Source: Pseudomonadota bacterium
GTDB taxonomy: Bacteria > Pseudomonadota > Gammaproteobacteria > Acidiferrobacterales > Sulfurifustaceae
Reading direction: 5' to 3'
NCBI GenBank assembly: GCA_020354085.1
Contig: CP070641.1
Coordinates: forward strand, 1,476,734-1,486,283
Length of the DNA: 9,550 bases
Below, piece by piece: positions 1-6,707 of this stretch; position 1 is the first letter of the stretch, and each line of letters starts with the position of its first letter. The notes beneath the pieces were generated by a model, which made no database searches, was not told the DNA's origin, and saw nothing but the letters and a program-made list of their open reading frames with translations. Made by a program: the position numbers and the translations under genes.

Positions 1-440
1 GTCGCCCGCAGCAAGCGCTGGAAGTCTTCGCCCGATACGCGAATCAGCTCCTCGTGGTCACCCGCTTCGAAGTACACCTGCGCTGCGTCGAGCAGGCTGT
101 TGTCCAGCACGGTCTCGATTCCATAGGCCGTGCCGAGCGGCGGGATGGCGCCCCGGCAGCAGTCGCCAAAGATCGGAGCGATCGTTGCTTCCTGCGCAAG
201 GTGCAGTTTGCGGCGCAAGCGCCGCGACAGCGCCCGCACGTCCACATGACGGTCTCCCGGGACAACCGCCATTACATAACCTTGTTGATCGGACAGGACG
301 ACCGCCTTGGCCAGCTCTTGTGGCGCAACGTGCGCGCTACTGGCAAGTGACTTAGAGGTTTCGGTGTGGGGGTGGGCAACCACGGCGTAAGCCACGCCAT
401 ATTGCTGCAGGTAGCCAAGAACAGTCTGAGCTATTGCCAT
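1..440 (-). CDS. YbaK/EbsC-type aminoacyl-tRNA deacylase domain protein (C-terminus cut by window edge)
   Basis: Reading inward from ATG at 440-438, 146 codons stay open to the window edge; the stop lies outside. The protein starts MAIAQTVLGYLQQYGV and has the YbaK/PrdX pattern: HPHTETS near residues 23-29, an LAKAVVL segment whose Lys45 matches the conserved lysine of YbaK-type deacylases, VVPGDRHVD (59-67), PPLGTAYG (100-107) and YFEAGDHEELIRVSGEDF (123-140). Family members hydrolyse misacylated tRNA in trans in the cytoplasm; which amino acid this one clears cannot be told. A strong Shine-Dalgarno GGAGG (451-447) lies 6 nt before the ATG and fixes the start. The domain is nearly complete at residue 146. 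Related proteins sometimes carry a C-terminal HDOD domain, but whether this one does lies beyond the edge. The 120 bp between it and the upstream dehydrogenase gene hold no recognisable promoter. Confidence 0.88.
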   Translation of the reverse strand, partial: MAIAQTVLGYLQQYGVAYAVVAHPHTETSKSLASSAHVAPQELAKAVVLSDQQGYVMAVVPGDRHVDVRALSRRLRRKLHLAQEATIAPIFGDCCRGAIPPLGTAYGIETVLDNSLLDAAQVYFEAGDHEELIRVSGEDFQRLLRA

Positions 441-560
441 GCACCACCTCCGCGACGGAAACGTGTGGGCTGGAATGGCGAGTAGCGTGACACAGCCACT
501 GCATCTAGAGCAAGCGCTGCGCACCGCCTGACGCCTGCAATGACGGGCGCACCCGCAGAC

Positions 561-1250
561 TCAGGGGACGGTCACACAGCTCACGCGATATCGGGACGGA
601 TGCAGAGCTAGCTGCACAGCGCGTTCCGCCACTGATTCCGGTGCCATGCCGCGCGCAGCGGGCGAATATTGACGCAGCATTTCAGTCTCGGTGCTGCCCG
701 GACAGAGCGCAAAGACCCGCACCCCCTGGCGGGTGACCTCCAGGTCTAGACTCTCGCTAAACCCGACGACGGCAAATTTTGACGCACAGTACGCCGCCAA
801 GTCCGCAAAACCACCGAGCCCGGCGCCGGAGGCGATATTGATGACCACACCGCTTCCGCGAGCGAGCATGGTCGGAAGTACGGCGCGCGTCATGTGCAGG
901 ACCCCTTTAACATTGACATCGATCAATTCCGCAAGACTGTTGGGGTCCTCCTGGGCGAACGGACCGCTGCACAGCACCCCGGCATTATTAATCAGCACAT
1001 CGATGTCGCCAAATCGCTCGCACGCAGCAGACACGAACTCGGACACCGTGTCGAACGTACGCACATCGGCCAACTGCGCCCACACCTCGCCGAACGCGGC
1101 GAGCTCGCGTTCGCTTTCGGCGAGACGCCCCGGGTCACGCGCGCAATACGCCACACGCGCACCGCGGGCGAGAAATGCCTGCGCCGTCGCGAAACCGATC
1201 CCACGCGATGCGCCAGTGATCAAAACAGTCAGCGCCCTCTCGTCTACCAT
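561..1250 (-). CDS. Short-chain dehydrogenase/reductase (SDR), classical type
   Basis: A 229-residue NAD(P)H-dependent oxidoreductase of the classical SDR family. Visible hallmarks: the dinucleotide-binding TGASRGIG (12-19), Asp62-Val63 that usually contacts the adenine, NNAG (88-91), and a full catalytic tetrad Asn113, Ser141, Tyr154 and Lys158 in YCASK. The LCPGSTETEM stretch (182-191) is the usual PG-x-x-x-T segment after the active site. Arg16 after TGAS and Arg38 after the second strand hint at NADP(H), which is an inference. Length is slightly short for the family (about 240-260), with a brief C-terminal tail. The substrate cannot be assigned; 3-ketoacyl reductases and many other SDRs share these motifs. 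Start ATG (1250-1248) has only a weak GGA before it. The gene is divergent from the histidine phosphatase with 55 bp between the starts, so their promoters must overlap. Confidence 0.9.
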   Translation of the reverse strand: MVDERALTVLITGASRGIGFATAQAFLARGARVAYCARDPGRLAESERELAAFGEVWAQLADVRTFDTVSEFVSAACERFGDIDVLINNAGVLCSGPFAQEDPNSLAELIDVNVKGVLHMTRAVLPTMLARGSGVVINIASGAGLGGFADLAAYCASKFAVVGFSESLDLEVTRQGVRVFALCPGSTETEMLRQYSPAARGMAPESVAERAVQLALHPSRYRVSCVTVP

Positions 1251-1256
1251 TGTCCG

Positions 1257-1262
1257 TATAAT
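1257..1262 (+). promoter_or_regulatory. Possible -10 box (TATAAT) for the histidine phosphatase gene
   Basis: A perfect TATAAT lies 43 bp upstream of the phosphatase ATG, in the 55-bp divergent gap with the dehydrogenase gene. No good -35 hexamer sits 16-18 bp upstream; the sequence there is GC-rich and inside the dehydrogenase 5' coding end. The reverse strand of the same site reads TATTAT, so it could equally serve the dehydrogenase gene, though it would then sit almost on that start codon. Support is positional only. Confidence 0.3.
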
Positions 1263-1305
1263 ACGCTGCGCCCGCGTTTACGCGCGCGTGCAGCACGCAC
1301 CCGAC

Positions 1306-1836
1306 ATGAAACTCTATTTGGTACGCCACGGCGAGAGCAACTACAACGTCTTGGGGCTATGCAACGACGACCCGGCCGATGACGTGCATCTGACCGCCAA
1401 GGGGCGCGCGCAGGCGGAGAATGTCGCCGTGCGCCTACAAGATGCGGCGTTCGAGCATATTTTCGTTTCCGAATTGCCGCGTACACGCGAGACTGCCGAC
1501 ATCATCAATCGCCGCCATCGCGTGCCGATCATCGCGCATGCCGCGCTCAACGATATCCATTCTGGTTTCAACGGCCGACCCGTGACCGAGTATTTTGCCG
1601 CCACCGGCCACGATCGCCTGAATGCGCGCGCCAATGGCGGCGAGTCGCTGCGCGACTACCAGGCGCGGGCGCTGCCGTTTCTCGACTGGCTCGCCAAGCG
1701 CACCGAGCTTACCGTGCTCGTGGTGGCGCACGAGGAAACGCTGCGGGTTGTCGTGGCGCACCTCAAGGGTCTGCCGGATGAAACGATGGAGCGGCTGACA
1801 TTCGCCAACGGCGAGGTGGTCGAAGTCAACCTCTAG
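1306..1836 (+). CDS. Histidine phosphatase family protein (phosphoglycerate mutase-like)
   Basis: A 176-residue single-domain member of the histidine phosphatase superfamily. The start MKLYLVRHGES puts the catalytic RHG at residues 7-9, with His8 as the phospho-acceptor. SELPRTRETA (55-64) supplies the second conserved arginine; LNDIHSG (81-87) provides the acidic proton-donor region; Ala-His142-Glu in VVAHEETL is the second catalytic histidine. Such proteins are cytoplasmic phosphomonoesterases or mutases; the short length and lack of mutase-specific insertions favour a phosphatase (GpmB/CobC/SixA-like) of unknown substrate. The frame stays open upstream to position 691 across the opposite-strand dehydrogenase, but ATG 1306 is chosen because the catalytic RHG normally lies within the first ten residues. 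No clear Shine-Dalgarno precedes it. The stop is 6 bp from the stop of the convergent transporter gene, so no separate terminator fits between them. Confidence 0.9.
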   Translation: MKLYLVRHGESNYNVLGLCNDDPADDVHLTAKGRAQAENVAVRLQDAAFEHIFVSELPRTRETADIINRRHRVPIIAHAALNDIHSGFNGRPVTEYFAATGHDRLNARANGGESLRDYQARALPFLDWLAKRTELTVLVVAHEETLRVVVAHLKGLPDETMERLTFANGEVVEVNL

Positions 1837-1842
1837 CCATCG

Positions 1843-3087
1843 CTACAACCACAGGCCCACCACCGCGCCCGAGAGTAGCGTCGCGAGTGTGCCACTTACA
1901 ATCGAGCGCATACCAAGCGCGACAACTTCTGCACGTCGTTCCGGCACCATCGTGCCCATTCCGCCGATCAGAATGCCCAGGCTGCCAAGATTGGCGAATC
2001 CGCAGAGTGCGTAGACCATGATCAGACGTGCGCGCGGCGACAATACCTCCGGCGGCAGTTGCGCGAGCTCCGAGTAGGCGAGCAGCTCATTCAGGATGGT
2101 CTTGGTGCCCATGAGGCCACCGGCTACCTGCGCCTCACCCCAAGGGACGCCCGCTAACCACACCACTGGCGCCATGATCAACCCGAGCGCACGCTGTAGC
2201 GTGATGGGCGCGCCCCCGATATCGGGCAAGAGACCGAGCATAACGTTGGTGAGGCTCACCAGCGCGACGAGCACTACCAACATGGCAACGATGTTGAGCA
2301 GCAACTGCACACCGGCCAAGGTCCCTTGCGTCACCGCGTCCATCGCGCCGTGGGTCGCCTGCGGCGCCTCAACGTCGCCAGCGGTGCCCTGCGCCGGCGG
2401 TGGGATCATGATGGCGGCAACCACCAAGGCGGCGACCATATTGAGCAGCGAGGCCGACAAGATGTGGCCCATGGCACCAGGTATCACGGGACCGAGCAGG
2501 CTTGCGTACAGCACCATCACTGTGCCGGCGATGGTGGCCATGCCACAGGTCATCACGGCAAACAGCTCCGCCCGGCTCATGCGCGCGAGGTAGGGACGCA
2601 CCAACAGCGGCGCCTCGACCATTCCGACAAAGACATTGGCTGCCGCGCCCACGCCCAGGGCGCCACCTATACCGAGCGCTTTCTGTAGCAAGCGGGCGAC
2701 GCCACGCACCATCCACGGCAATATTCGCCAATGAAAAAGTAAAGCCGACAAGGCGCTCACCACCAATACGAGCGGCAAGGCGCGAAACGCCAGCACGAAG
2801 GCCGATCCGGGTCCGCTCTCCGCGAACGGTAACGGGGCACCGCCCAAGTAACCGAAGACAAAAGCCGTGCCTGATTGCGTGGCGCGTTCGAGAGCGGCGA
2901 GCAAGTAGCTCAGCCCGAGAAAGAAATCCTTGAGGAACGGCAGCTTGAGCAACGCGGCGGCGAGCGCCACCATGATCGCGAGTCCGACCGTGGCATGGCG
3001 CCACGGAAAACGCCGGCGGTCCTCGCTGAATGCCCAGGCACCCACCAGCAATACCCCGATGCCGAAGAATCCTTGTAGCAGCGCCAC
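1843..3087 (-). CDS. Concentrative nucleoside transporter (CNT/NupC family)
   Basis: A 414-residue, strongly hydrophobic inner-membrane protein matching the CNT family, which imports nucleosides with Na+ or H+. Recognisable blocks: SGTAFVFGYLGG (72-83), ANVFVGMVEAPLLVRPYL (150-167, hairpin HP1), CGMATIAGTVMVLYA (181-195), GTKTILNELLAY (327-338, HP2) and CGFANLGSLGI (362-372). By alignment from memory to the V. cholerae CNT, ribose-site residues are kept (Glu334, Asn366, Ser369) and the Na+ site looks kept (Asn151, Thr185, Ile186). The HP1 base-recognition pair, usually Gln-Thr/Ser, is Met156-Val157 here. Length is normal. The start is GTG at 3087-3085, preceded by purine-rich GGAGAGGGG. It follows the c-di-GMP enzyme gene by 94 bp on the same strand, with a possible weak terminator between, so it may have its own promoter. 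Nucleoside preference is not known. Confidence 0.92.
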   Translation of the reverse strand: MALLQGFFGIGVLLVGAWAFSEDRRRFPWRHATVGLAIMVALAAALLKLPFLKDFFLGLSYLLAALERATQSGTAFVFGYLGGAPLPFAESGPGSAFVLAFRALPLVLVVSALSALLFHWRILPWMVRGVARLLQKALGIGGALGVGAAANVFVGMVEAPLLVRPYLARMSRAELFAVMTCGMATIAGTVMVLYASLLGPVIPGAMGHILSASLLNMVAALVVAAIMIPPPAQGTAGDVEAPQATHGAMDAVTQGTLAGVQLLLNIVAMLVVLVALVSLTNVMLGLLPDIGGAPITLQRALGLIMAPVVWLAGVPWGEAQVAGGLMGTKTILNELLAYSELAQLPPEVLSPRARLIMVYALCGFANLGSLGILIGGMGTMVPERRAEVVALGMRSIVSGTLATLLSGAVVGLWL

Positions 3088-3140
3088 CGCCCCTCTCCGC
3101 CTTCGTGCCGGGGATCATACCCGGTGGGAGCCGTCTGGAG

Positions 3141-3167
3141 AAAAAGTGGGCGAGCCAACGTTGCTCG
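3141..3167 (-). terminator. Possible weak rho-independent terminator after the GGDEF/EAL gene
   Basis: On the minus strand CGAGC pairs with GCTCG (3167-3163 with 3155-3151) around a 7-nt loop that is itself part of the palindrome CAACGTTG, so an alternative longer bulged stem is possible. After CCCAC comes TTTTT (3145-3141). The stem is short and 5 nt separate it from the T-run, so termination would be partial at best. It is in the right place, between the stop of the c-di-GMP gene and the transporter start. Confidence 0.4.
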
Positions 3168-3181
3168 TGAGCGCCTGGAAT

Positions 3182-5785
3182 TCAGTTCGGAACGGGCTCG
3201 TCCAAGATGACGCGCTCGGCCGGCAAGGGGTGGGCAAAGAAAAAGCCCTGCACTTCGTGACAGCCGGCGTCGCGGATCACGTCGAGCTGCTCGCGGCTTT
3301 CCAGACCTTCGGCCACGACATCGAGCTTGAGACTGCGCGCCATGGCGATGGTCGCGCGCACGATGGATGCATCTTCCGTGTCGGTCGCGACATCGCGCAC
3401 GAAGGAACGGTCGATCTTGAGCGCATGAATCGGGAAGCGCTTGAGGTAGCTGAGCGACGAATAGCCGGTGCCGAAATCGTCGATCGCCAGCCGCACTCCG
3501 CGCGCGTGCAGTGCATGGAGAATATCCTCACAGCCGTCCTGGCTGTGCATCAGCACGCTCTCGGTGATTTCCAGCTCCAGCGCCGTCGGTTCGATACCCG
3601 TTTCCTTGAGAACTTGGTCGACCAGCGCCACGATCGATTTATCCCGGAATTGCCGTCCAGACAGATTGACTGCGATGCGTAGCGGCACGCGCGCCCCCGC
3701 CTGCTGCCAGACCCGTGTCTGGTTGCAGGCGGTGCGCAGCACCCATTCGCCCACGGGGACGATGAGGCCGGTCTCCTCCAACACCGGTATGAAATCGCTG
3801 GGCGTCACCAGGCCCAACTCCGGATGCTGCCAGCGCAGCAGCGCTTCCACGCCGCTGATCTTGCCGGTCTCGAGGTCCACAATCGGCTGGTAATGCAACA
3901 GGAACTCGTCGCGATCAAGCGCGCGCCGCAACTGAGTCTCGAAGGTGAGCCGCTCGAAGGCCTTGGCGCTCATCTCGGCCGAATAGAATTGGTAGTTGTT
4001 CTTGCCGGTCTCCTTGGCGCGGTACATGGCGGCATCGGCGTTCTTGAGCAACACCAGCGGCTCGTGACCGTCACTCGGGTAAAGACTGATGCCGATGCTG
4101 CCAGTCACGTACAGCTCGCGCTGTTCGATGACAAATGGATGCTCCAAAGTGGCGAGCGTCTTGCGCGCGATCGGCGGAACATCCTGCTCCGAGGCGAGAT
4201 CGGCCAGCAGAATCACGAACTCGTCGCCACCGAAGTGTGCGACCGTGTCGCCGTCGCGCAGATTGAACTCGAGGCGTCCGCCCAGCTCAATCAACAACCG
4301 ATCGCCGATATGGTGTCCAAGACTGTCATTGATGTGCTTGAATCGATCGAGATCGATGAACAGCACCGCCACGCGGCGATCGTGCCAGCGCGCGCGTGCC
4401 AGTGCCTGCTGCAGACGATCGAGAAACAAGGCGCGATTTGGCAGCCCGGTCAGCACGTCGTGCTGTGCCAGGTACTGCATGCGCTCCTGCGCTGCCATGC
4501 GCTCGGAGATGTCGCGCCCGGTCGAGACGAAGTGCGTGATACGCCCGGCGTCATCCTTGAGCGGGGTGATCGTCTTTTCTTCATAGTAGAGCGTGCCGTC
4601 CTTGCGTTTATTAATAAAGATATCGGTAAACACGTCGCCACCGGTGATGGTGTGCCATAAACTGCGGTAGAACTCCGGATCCTGGCGACCCGAACTCAGC
4701 ATGTTGGGTTTCTTGCCCACTAGTTCGGCCGTCGAGTAACCCGTGATCTGCTCGAACGCCGGATTGATGTACTCGATCACCCCCTGGCGATCGGTGATGA
4801 GCACCGCGTCGGCCGCCTGCTCAATCGCGTGCGAGAGCTTGCGCATCTGCTCTTCGGCGCGTTGCCGTTGACCCAGGTCGCGCACGAACAGCAACACCGC
4901 CGGTGTGTCCTGCCAGAGCGTTCGCGCGGCGGTTATTTCCACCGCCACTTCCTGACCGCTCTTCGTCACGAACCCCGCCTCATGTTGCCCTGGGGCATGG
5001 CCGCCGGTGGCGACCATCTCGGTCAGAAGCGCGCGCACTTTGGGCCATTCCGCCGGGCGAACCAGCTGCTCGAGCGGTTTCTTGAGTATCTGGTTGGGAC
5101 GATAGCCCAGGATCTCTGCGGCCCTTTGATTAATGTAAACCGGGTGCTCACGCGCAACGACGATGATACCGTCGGTGGCGTTGGCCGCCAGCGAGCGCAA
5201 ATTCTCTTCGTTCTGGCGCAGCCGTGACTGGCGATCGTTCTCGACTTGATTGCGTTGCCAGGCGGCCAGCACGATAAGCCCAGACAACATCGCCAACGAC
5301 GACAGCTGCGCGCCAAGCGTGATATCAAGACTGCCCGCTGTGCGGATCAACACCGTGACCCCGGCAAGCGTGACCATGGCAGCCACCGCCGGGACCGCGG
5401 CACGCAGCGGTAAGAACAAGGAGCCGAGCACCACCGGCAGCAGCAGGTAGGTGTAGGCCAGCACGTCGTAGGGATCGATAGCGATGACACCGAAACAGGC
5501 GAGCGCCGTGCTGCCGGCGGTGAGCGCAGCACCCAGCCGATACTCGCCGCGCCGGGCGAGCCAGTAGGCCGGCAATAACAACAGGAGCGCCGCGCCGAGC
5601 ACTGCCAGCACTGGGCTGAGGACCGGTAGCGAGACAAGGCGTAGCGCGAGCGACATGCCGCCGACCGCCAACACAAAGAGTAACAGCGCGGACAATAGCC
5701 GCGACTGCCGACGCTGTTCAGCGTCGGTTATTGGCGCAAGAGGCGCTACCAACCCCTCGCGGATGGCTATCCACGATTTGTTCAC
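3182..5785 (-). CDS. Membrane-anchored PAS-PAS-GGDEF-EAL c-di-GMP turnover protein
   Basis: An 867-residue inner-membrane signalling protein that likely makes and/or degrades cyclic di-GMP. Order: about six N-terminal membrane segments (roughly 29-176), a short coiled linker, PAS 1 (about 193-305), PAS 2 with its C-terminal PAC region (about 313-430), GGDEF (about 435-600) and EAL (about 615-860). GGDEF signature 519-523 is intact, with metal-binding Asp478, FKxIND (482-487), and an allosteric I-site RxxD (510-513). The arginine usually found two residues before GGDEF is His517. The EAL domain looks catalytically complete: EAL (647-649), Asn707, Glu739, DDFGTG (769-774), Lys790, Asp792, Glu826 and Gln846. 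Both activities are possible; many such tandem proteins act mainly as phosphodiesterases with GGDEF as a GTP sensor. No haem- or flavin-specific PAS residue is evident, so the signal is unknown. Start is GTG (5785-5783) after a weak AAGG. Confidence 0.93.
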   Translation of the reverse strand: MNKSWIAIREGLVAPLAPITDAEQRRQSRLLSALLLFVLAVGGMSLALRLVSLPVLSPVLAVLGAALLLLLPAYWLARRGEYRLGAALTAGSTALACFGVIAIDPYDVLAYTYLLLPVVLGSLFLPLRAAVPAVAAMVTLAGVTVLIRTAGSLDITLGAQLSSLAMLSGLIVLAAWQRNQVENDRQSRLRQNEENLRSLAANATDGIIVVAREHPVYINQRAAEILGYRPNQILKKPLEQLVRPAEWPKVRALLTEMVATGGHAPGQHEAGFVTKSGQEVAVEITAARTLWQDTPAVLLFVRDLGQRQRAEEQMRKLSHAIEQAADAVLITDRQGVIEYINPAFEQITGYSTAELVGKKPNMLSSGRQDPEFYRSLWHTITGGDVFTDIFINKRKDGTLYYEEKTITPLKDDAGRITHFVSTGRDISERMAAQERMQYLAQHDVLTGLPNRALFLDRLQQALARARWHDRRVAVLFIDLDRFKHINDSLGHHIGDRLLIELGGRLEFNLRDGDTVAHFGGDEFVILLADLASEQDVPPIARKTLATLEHPFVIEQRELYVTGSIGISLYPSDGHEPLVLLKNADAAMYRAKETGKNNYQFYSAEMSAKAFERLTFETQLRRALDRDEFLLHYQPIVDLETGKISGVEALLRWQHPELGLVTPSDFIPVLEETGLIVPVGEWVLRTACNQTRVWQQAGARVPLRIAVNLSGRQFRDKSIVALVDQVLKETGIEPTALELEITESVLMHSQDGCEDILHALHARGVRLAIDDFGTGYSSLSYLKRFPIHALKIDRSFVRDVATDTEDASIVRATIAMARSLKLDVVAEGLESREQLDVIRDAGCHEVQGFFFAHPLPAERVILDEPVPN

Positions 5786-5860
5786 TTGCCTTATGCCCTG
5801 CGTGCCGAATTTCTAGCGCGCGGGGGCGAGCCCTCCGGACTCGTTTGTTATGAACCTCCA

Positions 5861-5896
5861 TGTCGGGCTTCATGAGCTACTACGGCGGACCCGACA
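5861..5896. repeat. Perfect 7-bp inverted repeat TGTCGGG/CCCGACA
   Basis: TGTCGGG at 5861-5867 is matched exactly by CCCGACA at 5890-5896, with a 22-nt spacer. It lies about 75 bp upstream of the c-di-GMP gene start. It could be a hairpin in the leader RNA or a regulator-binding dyad; no T-run follows on either strand, so it is not a terminator. Confidence 0.5.
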
Positions 5897-5900
5897 CACC

Positions 5901-5925
5901 GGCTGGTTCGAGCCTGGAACCAGTC
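5901..5925. repeat. Perfect 7-bp inverted repeat CTGGTTC/GAACCAG with 7-nt loop
   Basis: CTGGTTC (5903-5909) and GAACCAG (5917-5923) pair exactly around a 7-nt loop. A G-T wobble and a G-C pair extend the stem to 9 bp (5901-5925). It is only 4 bp from the preceding inverted repeat. The TTCGAGCC stretch recalls a tRNA T-loop, but there is no acceptor stem or anticodon arm, so it is not a tRNA. Confidence 0.5.
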
Positions 5926-6011
5926 CAGTAGTGATTCCCCTAAGCATAGTCGAATATTTTCAGGGGGGTGCAACTGCCCGTTCGAGTAAAAACTAATAAC
6001 AGGCAGACTCG

Positions 6012-6028
6012 GGCCCGAGAACCGGGCC
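6012..6028 (-). terminator. Hairpin just downstream of msrA, possible terminator
   Basis: GGCCCG (6012-6017) and CGGGCC (6023-6028) form a perfect 6-bp GC stem with a 5-nt loop, starting about 8 bp after the msrA stop. The overlapping 12-nt palindrome CTCGGGCCCGAG (6008-6019) offers an alternative fold. In the minus direction the first T-run (TTTTT, 5992-5988) comes about 20 nt later. This is not a textbook intrinsic terminator, but its position suggests a role in ending or protecting the msrA transcript. Confidence 0.35.
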
Positions 6029-6036
6029 GGAAATGT

Positions 6037-6705
6037 CTAATTTGTGGGGGTTTTTTCGGGTCGGGGCGCAGAAAGATCGCAAATCACGCCGGTGCCGCCC
6101 AGCCCACAGTATCCACCGGGGTTCTTGGCGAGATACTGCTGATGGTACTCCTCGGCGTAGTAAAACTCGGGGGCTCCAAGGATCTCTGTGGTAGGCAGCC
6201 CGAAACCCTTAGCAACTAGTCGAGCCTGGTAGGCGGCCTTCGATCGCTCGGCAGCCGCTTTCTGTTCGGCATCGTAGCAGTAGAGGCCCGAGCGGTACTG
6301 GGTGCCGATATCATTGCCTTGGCGCATACCCTGAGTCGGGTCGTGCGCTTCCCAGAAGACTTTCAACAGCTCTTCATAGGTAAGAGCCGCTGGAACGTAC
6401 GCCACGCGCACGACCTCGTTGTGCCCGGTCATGCCGGAGCAAACCTCCTTGTAGGTCGGGTTCGGGGTAAACCCGCCGGCGTAGCCCACCTGCGTCGAGT
6501 AGACCCCGGGCAGCTGCCAGAACTTCCGCTCCGCCCCCCAGAAGCACCCGAGCCCGAACATCGCTAGCTGCAATCCCTCCGGAAACGGGGGCGTCATGCG
6601 GTTGCCGTTGACGAAATGCTTTGGCGGGACCGGCATTGGCTCGCTGCGCCCGGGCAGGGCATCGACCGCGCTCGGCATTTGTGGTGCGTTGCGATATCGC
6701 CACAT
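6037..6705 (-). CDS. msrA: Peptide-methionine (S)-S-oxide reductase MsrA
   Basis: A 222-residue cytoplasmic enzyme that reduces methionine-S-sulfoxide in oxidised proteins. The active site GCFWGAER holds the sulfenic-acid cysteine Cys54 with Phe55, Trp56 and Glu59. It is followed by the MsrA blocks LPGVYSTQVGYAGGFTPNP (65-83), YKEVCSGMTGHNEVVRV (85-101), HDPTQGMRQGNDIGTQYRS (121-139) and YYAEEYHQQYL (182-192). Resolving cysteines are Cys200 in NPGGYCGLGG and Cys209, as in the three-cysteine E. coli enzyme. The N-terminus, with ADALPGR-like and VNG motifs, resembles E. coli MsrA over its full length. The frame is open upstream to 6960, but ATG 6705-6703 is chosen because GGAGG (6715-6711) sits 5 nt before it. 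That start is 2 nt after the stop of the upstream methyltransferase, so the two are probably translationally coupled. Confidence 0.95.
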   Translation of the reverse strand: MWRYRNAPQMPSAVDALPGRSEPMPVPPKHFVNGNRMTPPFPEGLQLAMFGLGCFWGAERKFWQLPGVYSTQVGYAGGFTPNPTYKEVCSGMTGHNEVVRVAYVPAALTYEELLKVFWEAHDPTQGMRQGNDIGTQYRSGLYCYDAEQKAAAERSKAAYQARLVAKGFGLPTTEILGAPEFYYAEEYHQQYLAKNPGGYCGLGGTGVICDLSAPRPEKTPTN

Positions 6706-6707
6706 GA

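Larger units (their letters stand above)
5786..5940 (-). promoter_or_regulatory. Long, repeat-rich leader of the GGDEF/EAL gene
   Basis: The 250-bp gap between msrA and the c-di-GMP gene has no supported gene. Its half nearest the c-di-GMP gene holds two perfect 7-bp inverted repeats, listed separately, and a small ATGAA/TTCAT pairing. A -10-like TATGCT (minus strand, 5948-5943) would start a transcript near 5936 and give a leader of about 150 nt. The nearest -35-like hexamer, TTGCAC (5973-5968), is 19 bp away, too far for a good promoter. I could not match the leader to any known riboswitch, including the GEMM c-di-GMP motifs. Confidence 0.35.

Noticed and set aside
691..1305. Upstream in-frame extension of the histidine phosphatase over the dehydrogenase gene
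   Set aside because: The catalytic RHG belongs near the N-terminus, and the extension is antisense to a well-supported dehydrogenase with no ribosome site.
3824..4660. Plus-strand 278-codon open frame opposite the GGDEF/EAL gene
   Set aside because: It is a mirror of a GC-rich coding region; the minus strand carries complete, recognisable catalytic domains.
5901..5925. tRNA-like T-loop sequence (GGTTCGAGCC)
   Set aside because: No acceptor stem, D-arm or anticodon arm can be built around it; it is only an inverted repeat.
5850..5996. A 48-codon plus-strand open frame (MNLHVGLHELL...) in the msrA to c-di-GMP gene gap
   Set aside because: No ribosome site before the ATG, no recognisable motif, and it runs over the two inverted repeats; a chance frame is more likely.
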